Under the pieces are notes generated by a model. That model had not been told where the DNA came from and ran no database searches. It saw only the letters and a program-made list of their open reading frames with translations. 64,000 nucleotides of DNA from Chaetoderma sp. LZ-2023a (taxonomy: Eukaryota; Mollusca; Caudofoveata; Chaetodermatida; Chaetodermatidae). The stretch lies in contig CM067373.1 of assembly GCA_034401795.1 (NCBI GenBank), positions 42,981,142-43,045,141 on the forward strand, read 5' to 3'. Below are positions 32,293 to 45,202 of the stretch, one piece after another. A program made the position numbers and the translations under genes. Positions within the stretch are counted from its first letter, which is position 1. Each line of letters begins with the position of its first letter.

Positions 32293-32486
32293 TTAAACCT
32301 TTAATGGTAAAATTGGGTCAAGAAAATCAAAATATATGCATATTGAATATCAATTTGCAGGCCAGTTATCGAGCCAAGCATTTCATTAGTAAATTTTCTA
32401 AAATATCCTTCTTTGGCCGGCAAATGGGTATTCCCCAAGACCAATGCAGAGGCCGGTTTTGGGCAGCTTAAAAATTAAAGGGTTAA
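32293..32486. mobile_element. TTAA-type hairpin MITE, copy 32.3
   Basis: TTAAACCTTTAATGGTAAAA opens and AAATTAAAGGGTTAA closes (32483-32486). The stem apex is partly deleted (GCCAGTTATCGAGCC). Mirrored at 34994-35187. Confidence 0.7.
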
Positions 32487-32792
32487 TGCAACCAACATCT
32501 TAGATAACATTGAACTGTTGAATATTTTGCTGGATCTCAAGATATATATATATGTATATAGGCAGAGCTAATAGTACAGTAACAATATTGAAAGCACAGT
32601 AATGATTATTGTGAGAACAATTTGATAAAGTTGTTGCTGAGATAGTCAGCAATGACTGGCACTCAAATGGTTCGAAAATTTCTTTAGTAAATGTAACTAT
32701 ATAGAACGTCCTGATTATGTTGAGAACAATTTGATTGAAAGTTATTACAGCAAGAATTTTCAGTGAAATCATTATCAAAACATTAGATATTG

Positions 32793-32798
<6 letters not shown>

Positions 32799-32877
<79 letters not shown>
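32799..32877. repeat. (AT)n tract at the palindrome hinge
   Basis: About 79 bp of pure AT. The right contig starts in the same tract right after the gap (34662-34682), which makes it the likely breakpoint of assembly. Confidence 0.95.
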
Positions 32878-32880
<3 letters not shown>

Positions 32881-32908
32881 CCTACTGATTGGTTTGACAA
32901 CAATTTTT

Positions 32909-34161
32909 AGCTCACCTGGCCTGAAAGGCCAAGTGAGCTTATGCCATGGTGGCGGTCTGTCCATCCGTCTAATCACGTCTTCTCCTTAACGGTTTGACCG
33001 ATTTCAACCAAATTTGGCTGGAACGATCCTAAGCTGCTACCCTCCGGGTGTTTTTTTCAGAATTTTGATTGATCAATTTTTTGGGGGGTGAAAATCTTAG
33101 ATTTTATGAAAATTCTACCGGAAATGGTCAAAATATTACTCCTCAGTTGCTTGACATATTTCAACCAAATGTGACTACAAGGAGATGCATTCTATGGTGG
33201 TAGGCTCTAGAACTGCTTTTCAGAATTTTGAGTGATCAATTTTTTTGGGTGAAAATCTGAGATTTTGTGAAAAATCAACCGGAAATGGTCAAAATGCTAC
33301 TCTTCCTTAGCTGCTTGACATATTTCAACCAAAGTTGACTAGATGCATTCTATGGTGGTGGGCTCTAGATCATGTTTTCAGAATTTTGATTGATCAATTT
33401 TTTGGGTGAAAATCTGAGATTTTATGAAAAATCTTCCGGAAATGGTCAAAATGCTATTACTCCTTAGCAGCTTGACATATTTCAACCAAATATGACTAGA
33501 TGGATTCTATGGCCATAGTCTCTAGATCTTCTCTTCAGAATTTTGATTGATTAATGTTTTGGGTGAAAATTTTAGATTTTATGAAAAATCAACCAAAAAT
33601 GTTCAAAATGCTACTCCTCCTTAGCTGCTTGACAGATTTCAACCAAATTTGACTAGATGCATTCTATCATGGTAGGCTCTCGAACCTCTTTTCAGAATTT
33701 TGATAGAGCAATTTTTTGGGTGAAAATCGTACATTTTATGAAAAATCAACCAGAAATGGTCAAAATGCTACTCTTCCTTAGCTGCTTGACATATTTCAAC
33801 CAAATTTGACTAGATGCATTCTATGGTTGTAGGCTCTAGATCATGTTTTCAGAAATTTGATTGATAAATTTTTTGGGTGAAAATCAGATTTTATGAAAAA
33901 TCTTCTGGAAATTGTCAAAATGCTACTCTTCCTTAGCTGCGTGACATATTTCAACCAAATTTGACTAGATGCATTCTATCATGGTAGACTCTAGAACTTA
34001 TATTCAGAATTTTGATTGATCAATTTTTTGGATGAAAATCTTAGATTTTATAAAAAAAATCAACCGAAAATGGTCAAAATGCTACTCCTCAGCTGCGTGA
34101 CATATTTCAACCAAATTTGACTAGATGCATTCTATCATGGTAGACTCTAAAACGTATATTC
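32909..34161 (+). repeat. CTCACCTGG-headed element with a 157-bp satellite, running into the gap
   Basis: The head hairpin AGCTCACCTGGCC ... GGCCAAGTGAGCT is at 32909-32940. Units marked by AATTTTGATTGATCAAT follow at 33061, 33224, 33382, 33539, 33696, 33853 and 34008, a very regular 155-163 bp spacing. The next unit would start at about 34165, inside the N run. There is no counterpart in the right contig because that contig begins at the (AT)n tract. Confidence 0.85.
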
Positions 34162-34661
34162 NNNNNNNNNNNNNNNNNNNNNNNNNNNNNNNNNNNNNNN
34201 NNNNNNNNNNNNNNNNNNNNNNNNNNNNNNNNNNNNNNNNNNNNNNNNNNNNNNNNNNNNNNNNNNNNNNNNNNNNNNNNNNNNNNNNNNNNNNNNNNNN
34301 NNNNNNNNNNNNNNNNNNNNNNNNNNNNNNNNNNNNNNNNNNNNNNNNNNNNNNNNNNNNNNNNNNNNNNNNNNNNNNNNNNNNNNNNNNNNNNNNNNNN
34401 NNNNNNNNNNNNNNNNNNNNNNNNNNNNNNNNNNNNNNNNNNNNNNNNNNNNNNNNNNNNNNNNNNNNNNNNNNNNNNNNNNNNNNNNNNNNNNNNNNNN
34501 NNNNNNNNNNNNNNNNNNNNNNNNNNNNNNNNNNNNNNNNNNNNNNNNNNNNNNNNNNNNNNNNNNNNNNNNNNNNNNNNNNNNNNNNNNNNNNNNNNNN
34601 NNNNNNNNNNNNNNNNNNNNNNNNNNNNNNNNNNNNNNNNNNNNNNNNNNNNNNNNNNNNN
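34162..34661. other. Assembly gap of 500 N
   Basis: Exactly 500 unknown bases, a conventional fixed scaffolding gap size rather than a measured length. Frames translated through it are meaningless. Confidence 0.98.
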
Positions 34662-34993
34662 ATATATATATATATATATATAAAATACAATATCTAATGT
34701 TTTGATAATGATTTCACTGAAAATTCTTGCTGTAATAACTTTCAATCAAATTGTTCTCAACATAATCAGGACGTTCTATATAGTTACATTTACTAAAGAA
34801 ATTTTCGAACCATTTGAGTGCCAGTCATTGCTGACTATCTCAGCAACAACTTTATCAAATTGTTCTCACAATAATCATTACTGTGCTTTCAATATTGTTA
34901 CTGTACTATTAGCTCTGCCTATATACATATATATATATCTTGAGATCCAGCAAAATATTCAACAGTTCAATGTTATCTAAGATGTTGGTTGCA

Positions 34994-35187
34994 TTAACCC
35001 TTTAATTTTTAAGCTGCCCAAAACCGGCCTCTGCATTGGTCTTGGGGAATACCCATTTGCCGGCCAAAGAAGGATATTTTAGAAAATTTACTAATGAAAT
35101 GCTTGGCTCGATAACTGGCCTGCAAATTGATATTCAATATGCATATATTTTGATTTTCTTGACCCAATTTTACCATTAAAGGTTTAA
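34994..35187. mobile_element. TTAA-type hairpin MITE (mirror of 32293-32486)
   Basis: TTAACCCTTTAATTTTTAAG opens and TTTACCATTAAAGGTTTAA closes, with the same partly deleted stem as its partner. Confidence 0.7.
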
Positions 35188-35302
35188 TATTAAAATACTG
35201 TGAGTTCATGATTAATATTGATCTTAAAACATCCTTTGTCGGTCATAATTAATTGCTGTAAATCATATTAGCAAGCCAAAGATTTAGACAACCCTGTCTT
35301 TA

Positions 35303-35543
35303 TTAACCCTTTCAAGATGAAGCCGGCCAAAACCGGCCCCCATGCAGTGGTCTCGGGGAATGTCCATTTGCAGGCCAAGAGAAGACTATTTTTGAAAATT
35401 TATTACTGGAATGACTGGCTCAATAACCGAGCCAGTCATTCCCATGGTAAATTTTCAAAAATAGTCTTCTCTTGGCATGCACATGGACATTTAATACGTA
35501 AATATTTTAACTTTTAGAATAAATTTAGTCATTAAAGGGCTAA
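35303..35543. mobile_element. TTAA-type hairpin MITE (mirror of 31937-32177)
   Basis: TTAACCCTTTCAAGATGAAG opens and AGTCATTAAAGGGCTAA closes, with a full stem between. It has the same lesions at the ends as its partner, so insertion predates the split of the two arms. Confidence 0.75.
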
Positions 35544-36489
35544 ACAAGATTTCAATATTACTACTTATTGCGTTTGACTAATCGGCTATTGCATAGCTAG
35601 GTCCACGATTAGCAGCTGGCAGCAAGTTCCAGCCAATGAGCGGCATATTACCTCTCAAGTCAAACCTGTCTATCAATAATGCACGGATCCTATCTGTCAC
35701 TTAAATATATATGACGGCATAATCATCTACGTCACAAGTTAGCTGAAGTCATAATTATAATTACATATTTATGAACAAAGAAAGGTTCACCAGGTGTACG
35801 AATTGTCAATTGTATGTCTTTGACAGGTGCAGGGTTTCTCACATGCGTCCTTTTGCGCGTCTGTACGCATACAAATTGATGGAGGACGCATAAAATTTAA
35901 CCACTTGCGTCCCACGCACTGAGGATGCACAGAAATAGAACGCACAAATTTTGGTAACAGTGATACATAGCGGGAGTTATGCTTTCTATTCCATTTGCGT
36001 GAGATAATCAAACCAGTATTAACTAAATACCGGTATTAGGGGCTAAAATGATTGAAAATAATTTGAAATATGAAAGTATATGTTGTTTTCATTACAGTAC
36101 ATGTATTCAGCGATTTGACAACTGGTGTAAATTGTCACGAAATTAGAATGCACACCACGTACAATTGTACACTTTAATGCTATCCATCTCAAAGTACTAG
36201 TTAAAATAAATACAATAAATAAAATCTGGTTCGTGTGATGTCATGAAATTAACACCCCAACTACTAAAATGTTGATTTTTAACACTCTTATTCCGTCACT
36301 ATTTCCAAAAGCGTAGTAAAATTTAACGCATGAATATAGGAACCCAGATATGAGAACGAGCTTAGGTCCCTACTAGAGTAGCATCGATACGGCTAGAGTT
36401 TTATAAACACCTATAGTATGAGCTAGTCTAGTAAGTCACGTGTTTGTATTCGAGTACTCGGTAGTCAATAATACTGTCACAGGTGTACA

Positions 36490-36740
36490 CTTTAATTAAG
36501 TTTCTGTTGATTATTTTGAAACTAATTTGATTGAGAGATGTTGCTGTCATAGGCAGCAAAACATTTGAGTCAAATTCATTTCAAAATATCCAACAGCTGT
36601 ATACCTATATACATGTCAGTAGGATATGCAGTTACCTTGAAATTATGATTCTGGTAAGTCAGGATTCAAATCATATAAATTGATTTCAACAGCTGTAAAC
36701 ACCAAACAGTGGGCGGATCTTAGCTAGAAATGGGTAGTGT
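36490..36740. mobile_element. Inverted-repeat element, partial (mirror of 30744-30990)
   Basis: Hairpin with the GCTGTCATAGGCAGC core and CAACAG/CTGTTG ends; it ends in CTTAGCTAGAAATGGGT. Confidence 0.55.
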
Positions 36741-36832
36741 ATATCTAGAAATGTTCTATTAACTACCTGCTACCGGTAAGTAAGTTTGTGACAATGATCA
36801 TGCTACTTCTCAAACCAAACACGCTCCTTAAT

Positions 36833-37109
36833 GGAGGAGTCCAGTTTATCCATCAATCATATGACGTCATAATCCACTATGTGATGTGTAGGATAATGTC
36901 ATGAAGGATGTAGAATTATAATAAGTTTGGCACGAACGTTTAATTGATGACAGACTAAGGGTTGTTGTATGAATTCTATGGCTGTACTATTTAATAAACA
37001 TGCTGTTGAATATTTTGAAAGTAACGTCCAGTCAAATAGTTTGAAAATATTCAACAGCGAAGTGTGGGCAGAGCTTAGCTAGAGATGGGTAAAACTGGCT
37101 TCCTCCGTT
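36833..37109. mobile_element. Inverted-repeat element (mirror of 30372-30660)
   Basis: Ends GGAGGAGTCCAGTTTATCC and GGTAAAACTGGCTTCCTCCG, hairpin at about 37003-37060. It abuts the donor of EIF1AD exon 2. Confidence 0.65.
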
Positions 37110-37118
37110 GTGCCTTAC

Positions 37119-37227
37119 CTCTCTTAATCCACACATTCTTGCGATACTTGCTCGGCATACTTGCCAAGTATTTCTCGCCTGTTGGAGTCTCAACTTCATG
37201 CAGATTATTGCCACGGCTACCAACAAC
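37119..37227 (-). CDS. EIF1AD: EIF1AD second coding exon, right arm
   Basis: Minus-strand exon of 109 nt with acceptor AG at 37228-37229 and donor GT at 37117-37118. It encodes the same [14 protein letters not shown]...[15 protein letters not shown] segment as 30255-30363. It splices in phase 0 from the intact exon 1 at 45116-45202, giving a continuous 65-residue N-terminal part of EIF1AD in this arm. The rest of the gene would lie beyond the (AT)n start of this contig and is missing from the window. Confidence 0.92.
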
Positions 37228-37359
37228 CTGTGAATAATAATTAATCAGGCAGGACTTTACACATTAATTTTTACATGAGATGTACCCTAGAGGCTAAATC
37301 TGGAACATTCAATCTAAGTCTAACTAATACTGACAGTGACCTCGCTCAAGATAAACATT

Positions 37360-37515
37360 TGTTCACTGGAATGACTGGCTTGGTTATCGAGCCAGTCCTT
37401 CCAGTAACAAATTTTCAAAAATAGTCTTCTCTTGGCCTGCGAATGGACATTCCTCAAGAGCACTGTAGATGCCTGTTTTGGCCGGCTTGACCATTAAACA
37501 TGTTAAAAGGGTTAA
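37360..37515. mobile_element. TTAA-type hairpin MITE (mirror of 29985-30118)
   Basis: Stem CACTGGAATGACTGGCTTGG with inverse, then GGCCGGCTTGACCATTAAAC and AAAAGGGTTAA. It retains a TTAA end that is disrupted in the left arm by a 27-bp deletion. Confidence 0.6.
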
Positions 37516-38029
37516 CACGGCAACAGCTAACCAACACTTTATTTTCACCGTCAGATTCCCCTATCATGAGCGCAACGAGAAAATGCAAAAATCAGTAAGC
37601 AAGTCGGGATTTACTGACCGAGTCAGTGATACATTATCATGGTATATTTATTACGTCATAATGAATGTAAGGATCTCAGCAATAATCCATAAACATTGGG
37701 TATTATGCTCGCTAAAAACACAATTGGTATCATGGTATGCATTATTTAAGCTTAAATTGATAATCAACATGCCTCAAACTCTCTATTGACGATGCTGAGT
37801 ATTCTGCCTCCATCTTAAGTTTCGCGGTCAGTCACTGTTAACCTTATACGCCACAAAATGTTCATTGTGAACAGTCATCAAACTGGCCATATATTAAGAT
37901 GAACATACCTCGTGACTGAAAATTAGCACAACGAATGAAAATGATTCGCCTTACTAAATGGCATGAATGCATCTGTTCAAGAGACCGCCTGCCTTAAGGA
38001 ACACAAAACGAATGCCATAACGCTTCAAC

Positions 38030-38165
38030 AATCAAGTCGGCCAAAAACTGCTTCTGCAGTGGTCTTGAGAAATGTCTATTTCTGACCAAGAGAATACATT
38101 TTTGAAAACTTAATATTGGAATGACTGGCTCAAAGAACGAGCCAGTTATTCCAGTGGTAGCTTTT
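38030..38165. mobile_element. TTAA-type hairpin MITE (mirror of 29340-29495)
   Basis: Flank CCAAAAACTGCTTCTGCAGT, then the stem AATGACTGGCTCAAAGAACG with its inverse. Confidence 0.6.
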
Positions 38166-39389
38166 TAAAAACAGTATTTTATTGGGATGCACATGCACAT
38201 TTTCTGAAAAACTTTAAATTATTTGACCGAATCTTTATTGGCAAAATATCCATGTACACATAGATGTACACGTAGCCATAGATATAAAATACAAATAAAC
38301 AGTAATGACGGTGAACAGTATATAGAAAGACATTTACATGTACATATATATTATATACACGCAACTTACATCCATCCATCCATAAACACGACGTATGCAT
38401 GCAGTATCATTGGATAATGGGTTTTCGAGGGCGTAAACACATTTTCGCCAATTTAATAGAGAAGGAATTTTATCAACAAATTTGTTGGATTTCGTAACTA
38501 GCAACTGTTCACTGAAATAAAATGTGCATAAAAATAAAAATAGACCCTAAAATAAGCTTAATGCTTATAAATATCCACAATCTGGTTTACAGATGCAATC
38601 TCAGTATTGCGTCATGTGTTTTCGAGGGTGTTGTAATCTTGTAATTTCAACTCTAGTTAGGCGGTGAATTGATGCCATTTTTATGATGTGAGAAAAGGCG
38701 GGTCTCTCACCGACAATAATGCCATAAACGGGTCTGACACAAGCACAGAGCTTAATTTACAGTTGTAAATCCAGATCAGGTTATATTCCGCCTTTCGTGA
38801 TAACTGAGTAGCAGCAAATTTCAGCCAAAATATTTAAAAAGTTAAAATCTTTCAGTTTTTATTTTGGAAATTGGTAAATGTCATATTGAAAATAAACATA
38901 AGTGTTTAGTCTACCGGAAAATAGAAAAGATTTATTGAAATTTAAATTGTTTGTGGTAACTAGTGTCTGTTTGAATCGCCATTGCGGGTAGAGAAAGATC
39001 AGTCGATCTGAAAACTACATAAGCACCCATGACAGTTTCATGCTTCGAGAGAAGTAAATTATTGCTATGGCAACGGATCTGCTTAGTCCAACTCTGCTCT
39101 GACTCAACCCACTGCTGTGACAGATATTTGGACTGACGGACCGGCGAGTCGGAGCAATTTGTATACTCAAAAGTTGGTGAACTCCGCCCCCGCTTGGTAG
39201 CGCTTCTCTTAATCGACAGTAGCTACAATATTCGACACAAACCCTGGTTATTGCTTCGTATAATTCACATATCCATTCGCTCGCACCTTAAATCCTGTTA
39301 AATATGTCCTATATCTCCCGTTATTTAACTTTTTAGCTCATTGTTGACAAATTTTATCAAATTTCAAGCGAACAGCCATTGCAAAATGG
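38166..39389. other. Low-repeat intronic DNA (mirror of 28123-29339)
   Basis: Nothing coding is recognised. It is nearly identical to its partner and is the least repetitive part of the arm. Confidence 0.4.
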
Positions 39390-40955
39390 GTAGGCCATAG
39401 CCAGACGGGTTAGGCATTACTTACATTTATGGAGACCATAGCTAAGCTTGGCTAGGCCTGAGCGTGGCCTTATCTAGGCTTGGATATACTTTATCTAGGT
39501 CTTAGTTACCATATGTTTTGGCTAGCATTAGGCGAGGCACTACCTACACCTTAGCTAGGCCAGGCTAAATATAGTTCTAAGCCATGCCTTGTCTAGGGTT
39601 GGCTTAGTCTTACCTAGGCCTTAGCTATAATTACGTAGGCATTAGTTAGTCCTTACTTAGACCGTACCTGGTCCTTATTTAGACTTGACCAGGTCTTAGC
39701 TAGGCCCTAACCTGGCATGGCTTAGCCTTATGTAGGCATTGTCCAGGCTTTGCTAGGCATTACCTAGGCCTTAGCTTTGCTTGGGTAGGCCTTAGCCAGG
39801 CTGGATTAGGCATTATTTAGACCATAGCTAAGCCTGGCTAGGCCTAAGCGTGGCCTTATCTAGGCTTTGGATATACATAAGCGTGGCCTTATCTAGGCTT
39901 GGATATACATTATCTAGGTCTTAATTAGGTTTTGGCTAGCATTAGCTAGTCCTTACTTAAACCTCAGGTAGGCTTGGCTATGCCTTACCTGGGTTGGATT
40001 AGGCTATACCAAGGCATAAGCCAGGCTTGAGTAGGCCATACATAGGCCTTAGCTAGGCCGTATATAAGCCATAGCTAGGCTTGGTTTGACCATACCTAGG
40101 CCGTACCCAGGCTTTGCTAGGCCATTGCTAAGGTTTGGTCAGGATTGACAATGCCTTAATTAGGTCTTAGCTAGTCCTTCTTTAGGCTTAGCCAGGCCTT
40201 AACAAGGCATAGCTAAGTCTAGCAATGGTCTAGGGAAGGTTTAGTCATGTCTGGCGAAGGCCTGGGTAAGATGTAGCCAAGCCTACCTACGGTCTACCTC
40301 AGCCTGGCTAAGGGCAAGCCAAGACATAGATACGGCCTAGTCAAGCCTCGCTAAGGTCTAGGTAAGGCATAGTGAAGTCTGGCGAAGGCCTAGGTAAAGC
40401 ATTGCTAAGGCCTATGTGAGGCCTAGTCAAGCCTTGAGAAGGCCTAGTTAAGCCTTTATAAGGCATAGTCAAGCTTGTCGAAGGCTTACATGTAGGTAAG
40501 GTGTAGCCAAGCCTAGCTACAGTTTATCCAAGCCTGGCTAAGGGCAAGCCAAGACATAGGTACAGCCTAGTCAAGGCTAGTTAAGGCCTAGGTCTGGCCT
40601 AGTCAAGCATGGTCAATGTCCAGTTAACTGCCTAAGGCTTGGTTAAAGCCTAGTTAAGCCTCGCTAAGGCCTATTTAAGTCATAATGAAGACTGGCGAGG
40701 GCCTAGGTATGGCAAAGTTAAGCCTACCTGAGGCCTAAATAAGGACTAGCGAATGCTGATGTAAGCCCAGTGAAGGCCTACATAAGACTAAGCCAAGCCT
40801 AGGAAAGGCATAGCTTAGGCCTATATAAGGCATGGCCTGGCCTTAGCTAATGCTAGCCAAAACCTAACTAAGACCTAGATAATGTATATCAAAGCCTAGA
40901 TATGGCCAAGCTCAGGCCTAGCCAAGCTTAGCTATGGTCTAGGTAATGCCTAATC
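39390..40955. repeat. Strand-switching CTAGGC/GCCTAG array (mirror)
   Basis: Same organisation as 26566-28122. TAGGC-type words dominate before about 40170 and GCCTA-type words after it. The tandem 32-bp duplication is kept near 39860-39910. Confidence 0.85.
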
Positions 40956-40985
40956 CATGGCGGCCCAAGCTTCCTCCGATCCTAT

Positions 40986-41021
40986 GTGTGTGTGTGTGGA
41001 GGGGGGGGGGGGGGGGGGGGA
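40986..41021. repeat. (TG)n and G-run (mirror of 26490-26540)
   Basis: A shorter dinucleotide tract than in the left arm, followed by a G homopolymer. Confidence 0.9.
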
Positions 41022-41544
41022 GACAACAAATCTTACACACATTCCTCAAATACACAGACCGACATTGCTCTACGATGTGTATACAAATTATTTCTACGTT
41101 TGCATCTGCTTCACACGTCAATTAAAAATTTGAGTTTGAGGGTTGCTGTTAATTCTAATATCCCATAGTGCTTCCACATTGCTGCACACAGCCACCCATC
41201 ATTGCACATATATTCTATTCTATCCACTAAGCAAGGCATTAACGGAGCGTGGACCAGTATCACTTCAAAAATTGAAATAGCCTATGACTAAGTATCTTAC
41301 CCTTACTTGCAAAGACACATGCAACGTTTACAGATAAAAAAGCCAATATGTCACATGTAACTGCCATAAATAGCGTTTCCATTGGTGATTTGATTCGGCC
41401 CAGAAGCACTCCCATATTACTTTATGGACTTGTGTTAATGTCAAAACAACCAAACTTTAATACAACTACTCAGTCTGTTCTGAATATTCTAAAAATCCTG
41501 TTTAAAGTTCCAAAGGGCTATGGGGGCAGCTGCCCCCATGCTTC
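41022..41544. other. Intronic stretch without a recognised gene (mirror)
   Basis: Counterpart of 25966-26488. Short open frames here are not supported by any motif. Confidence 0.3.
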
Positions 41545-41549
41545 CGACG

Positions 41550-41655
41550 CCCCTGACCACCCACCCACCTACCGACCGAGGTCGGACTGACCGACTCACC
41601 CACCCACCCACCGACTGTCCGACCAACCCATCCACCCACCCACCGACTAACCGAC
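41550..41655 (-). repeat. C-rich CCCACCCACC/GACTGACCG tract (mirror)
   Basis: Complement of the G-rich tract at 25855-25965. Confidence 0.7.
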
Positions 41656-42185
41656 CCACGATTCATATGGGACTATCTGTGGATGCACCTGCCACGATTC
41701 AATCCTAGGCTTTTTACGCCTATTGTACTCTGACTCCAGCATGGCTCTGGCAGTATATGTATTTTTATTTTATTGACGCACTGGCAACGTGCGGCTTCAA
41801 TTTCTATGTGCTAACTTAGCCGACAGTCATACACCCATTAGTTTAATTTGTTGATCACCATCTCCCGGTCGGGGCATCGAACCGCCATTCTGCAACTCTG
41901 CATAGCATCAGCAACCAGACATCTTTCCACTGGACCACCGCGCCAAGACTATAAGTCAAGGTTTGCCCGACCAGCTTTCACATGTCTGATATACTGACAC
42001 ACTGACGATTCATATGGGACTATCTGTGGATGAACCTGCCACGATTCAATCCTAGGCTTTTTACGCCTATTGTACTCCGACTCCAGCACGGCTCTGGCAG
42101 TATGTATTTTTATTTTATTGACGCACTGGCAACGTGCGGCTTCAATTTCTATGTGCTAACTTAGCCGACAGTCATGCACCCATTT
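41655..42185 (-). mobile_element. tRNA-derived SINE with duplicated body (mirror)
   Basis: A and B boxes are on the minus strand at about 41870-41940 (GGCATCGAACC and CCACTGGACCA). The duplicated tails lie on either side, as at 25328-25850. Confidence 0.65.
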
Positions 42186-44920
42186 GATGCTTGTGCTGGG
42201 ATCTTGATATTTAGGGAGTACTTCAGTGATACATATAACGGCTGGAGAGGTTTCATGGACTATTGCTTCGAGTTCATTTCTTTTATTCAGCAGACTATCT
42301 GCATTGGTATAGATGCATATGTTTGTAGGTAGAGTTTTCTGTGCAGTGGATGTCTTCCCCGATAATATATATGTACTAAATTACTGCTCCTTCCAGTATT
42401 GTCTTCTTTTTGGAGATTTTGATTTGACTGAGGCATTGGTTTGTTCATATTTGTTTTATGACGTTTAGAAGTAGCATTCCGTTTTGTGTATGTTTCATTT
42501 TTATTTATCCTTTTATACTCCAACAGATCCGTTTCTGTAGTGTGTCAGTTCATCTGCTACGGGTGAAAAACGGTTTACTGAGGATGCATTTACTGTGTTT
42601 TGGGGTTTGCAGATGACTGGATTTTTTGTGAACTTTGGTAATACTATGAGTTGGTCGAAGGCTGAGTGTTTATATGTGACTGGTAATTTACCTGATAGGT
42701 CGCAGGATTGTAAATCTAGCACCTCCATATCCTTCCATTTCGAAAATCCTGTAACAGGTAATAATTTAAGTAGTCTTGGATGTTGCTGGATAAAAGATTA
42801 ATTCCTGATTTGTTGGGGTGGACATTGTCCCAGAATAACTCACCGTATACTTGGCCCTCTTCGCTGGCAAATAAATAAGAGTGGGTAATGAATGTTACGG
42901 TGAGCCATGCAGCCAGGGATTCTAATCGAGTATTGAACTCACAGACCAGGTCATTTTCGTGTGGTTCGTTTGGGCGTGGAAGCAGGGGTGATACAAATAC
43001 CTGTTTCAGGTGACTGGCGCTGGATCATCTGTACGAGTGTTGCATAGTCCTCTATCATTCTATCAAGACTCTTATGGCCGATATCATTAGTACCTACGTG
43101 TATTACAATTCCATCGTACTGTTCGCTCTCTACCGATTTCTCGATTTGGTAGGTTATTGCACTTATACGCACGCCGCTGAAAGACCTAATTTTGATGTCG
43201 GTATCATCGGATGACATGTATCGCCCGCTCAGCTTTTTAAATGTTGAGCTTCCAATTAACAGTACATTAGTCTTGTGTGTAGTGTTGGAATGTCCACTGT
43301 GCTGTTGTGGTGAAGGCATGTTGCGTTGGTGACGTTGCTTGTGTGCAGCGGTGGGGTGTTTGTATGAATTGAGGTTTTGAGGGTTATCTGACTGTAGTTT
43401 GTGTTTGCGTGCATTGTGACTGTTGCTTTCATTAATTGAGCTGCTCTGGTTAGTGTTATGTCTGTGACTATGTGATGTACCTGCGACTACCTCGTTGTAT
43501 TGTCCCTTACCTGGTAGAACCTGGATTTCGGGAACTCGTCCCCGAGACTCACTTAAGCTTCGGTAATTGTATGCTTGTGGCCTGACTGGTTTGCGTGATA
43601 CAGGGGGGTGATTATGATGGTTGGTGTTCTGATATTGTGTATTTATGTTTGTAAGTGGTTGCTATTCAGGTGTTCACCTGACCTGTCTGATTTCAGCTCA
43701 CAGACTTGAGATTGCAGAACAGACTGTCCCTCTCTAATTTCATTGATCTGTTTAATTAGTGTCGTTAGTAGGACTGAAGTTTCATCACATTTGTCAGAGA
43801 CTGAGGGTGTTGTGGATGTTATTTTACCTGTTGAAAACTTGTGTGTGTTGGTGTCGTCAATCGGCTCTTGGATGTTGCTCTGATCACTTACCCCTGTTGA
43901 AGACTCACCACATTCAGAGACCAGTAGGAATGAATCATTTTCTGCAGTTGGTTCTGCGTTATCGTGTCCCTGTGTCTTTGTGGATATATATTAACCTCAT
44001 ACTCTACCTGCTGGTTGTTCAGATGCCATGCCAAAAAATCCATGATATGTTTGGTGAGTTTGGTGCAGTCGGAGCATGTGTACCTGCGGCGTGTTGATGT
44101 TAGTGTGTTAAGCATGTATGGTGGTAGTAGTGTACAAGCATAGTGATACCATTTCTTACAGTCAAAACACTGTAGCATGTACTTATTATTCTCCTCCATA
44201 CAAATACATCTAGCTTACACGACTTGTGACTTGGTTACCTACCTCAACCCCACGTGAGGGGCTGGGCTCCGTGTTCACAGTGGATCTTGTCACCTGGGCT
44301 GTTAGAACTGCTGATCGCTCCTTGTGGCCACTGGGAATTTGATTGTCCATACTTAGGTCAAGTGGGCTTGGATTTACTTGACTTTGGTTTGGTAATTGGG
44401 CTTCCTGCACTGCTGAGTTGTCAGCAACTGCTTGCACTCCTGAGTTGTCATTTTTACCACTGGGTTGCGGATAGGTCATAGTTGAATTACCATTTGGGAT
44501 CTGGATGTTCGTAGCTGTGATGGGTGGATTTGCTGGTAGTTGGTTAGGTTCAACTTTGTCAAACCTGATACTGTTACAGTTCTTACATAACATATCATCA
44601 CACTGTCTGTTTTCAACAGACATGCTCCTCCGATTGCAGTCACTGCAATACCCTGGCATGATGTGTGTTAGTTTCTTGAATAACAAGACTGGGTATACAG
44701 ACTGTGTGGGTTTGGGATATAATGCAGACTGTATATAGGGAATTGGGATGCAAACTGGGAACAGATAACAGCTTGGGTGTACAGCTGTAGTCCAATTGGG
44801 TGTTTGGCTTTGTTGGTGTGTAACCCAGTCCTGATAAGGACTTTCACCGACAGAAGGGAAATGAGTTACACGGAGATGTAACAATTGTGGTGTAAAAATC
44901 CTGTATCTATTTAAAGACAC
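42186..44920 (-). mobile_element. CR1-like LINE ORF1 and ORF2 start (mirror of 22597-25327)
   Basis: ORF1 start at 44659 (MPGYCSDCNRR). The PHD-type finger (MEENNKYMLQCFDCKKWYH) is open here, whereas the left copy has a TAG just before it. A 2-bp AT insertion near 43987 shifts the frame after VNIY. The SGNH domain lies at about 43265-42780 and the ORF2 endonuclease start near 42330-42190. The two copies carry different lesions. Confidence 0.8.
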
Positions 44921-45115
44921 ATGATTTGTTGACCTCGCCTAAGCGACGCGCACGTGAGAACGTCAAAAGTAGGTAACCTCGAAAATACATGATCCTCGAA
45001 AACACGTACTTACTGGACGATACTTAGGCATGCAGGTGCGTACACATTCGAGCATTAAAGGGTTACCGTATTAAGCGGAAAAACGAATGGTGAGGTGAAC
45101 ACAACTAATGCATAC

Positions 45116-45202
45116 CTTTACAATGGTTTGATGTTCTGTAGGGAGGTTGAAGTCATCGAGAACCTCCTGTGCTACATATTTTCTCTTAGTAGCTTTTGAC
45201 AT
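45116..45202 (-). CDS. EIF1AD: EIF1AD first coding exon, right arm (intact)
   Basis: The start codon is the complement of 45200-45202. The 87-nt, 29-codon exon encodes MSKATKRKYVAQEVLDDF followed by NLPTEHQTIVK, with a GT donor at 45114-45115. The basic lead and the acidic-hydrophobic stretch before the OB fold fit the EIF1AD N-terminus. It joins in phase 0 with 37119-37227. Compared with the left copy it has one more C (AAACCATTG), which keeps the frame open. This is the better model for the gene. Confidence 0.92.

Noticed and set aside
32909..34161. CRISPR-like regular array
   Set aside because: Units are about 157 bp and head to tail with no unique spacers, in a eukaryotic setting: a satellite.
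34107..34745. About 190-212-codon frames across the centre
   Set aside because: They run through 500 N and consist of unknown residues.
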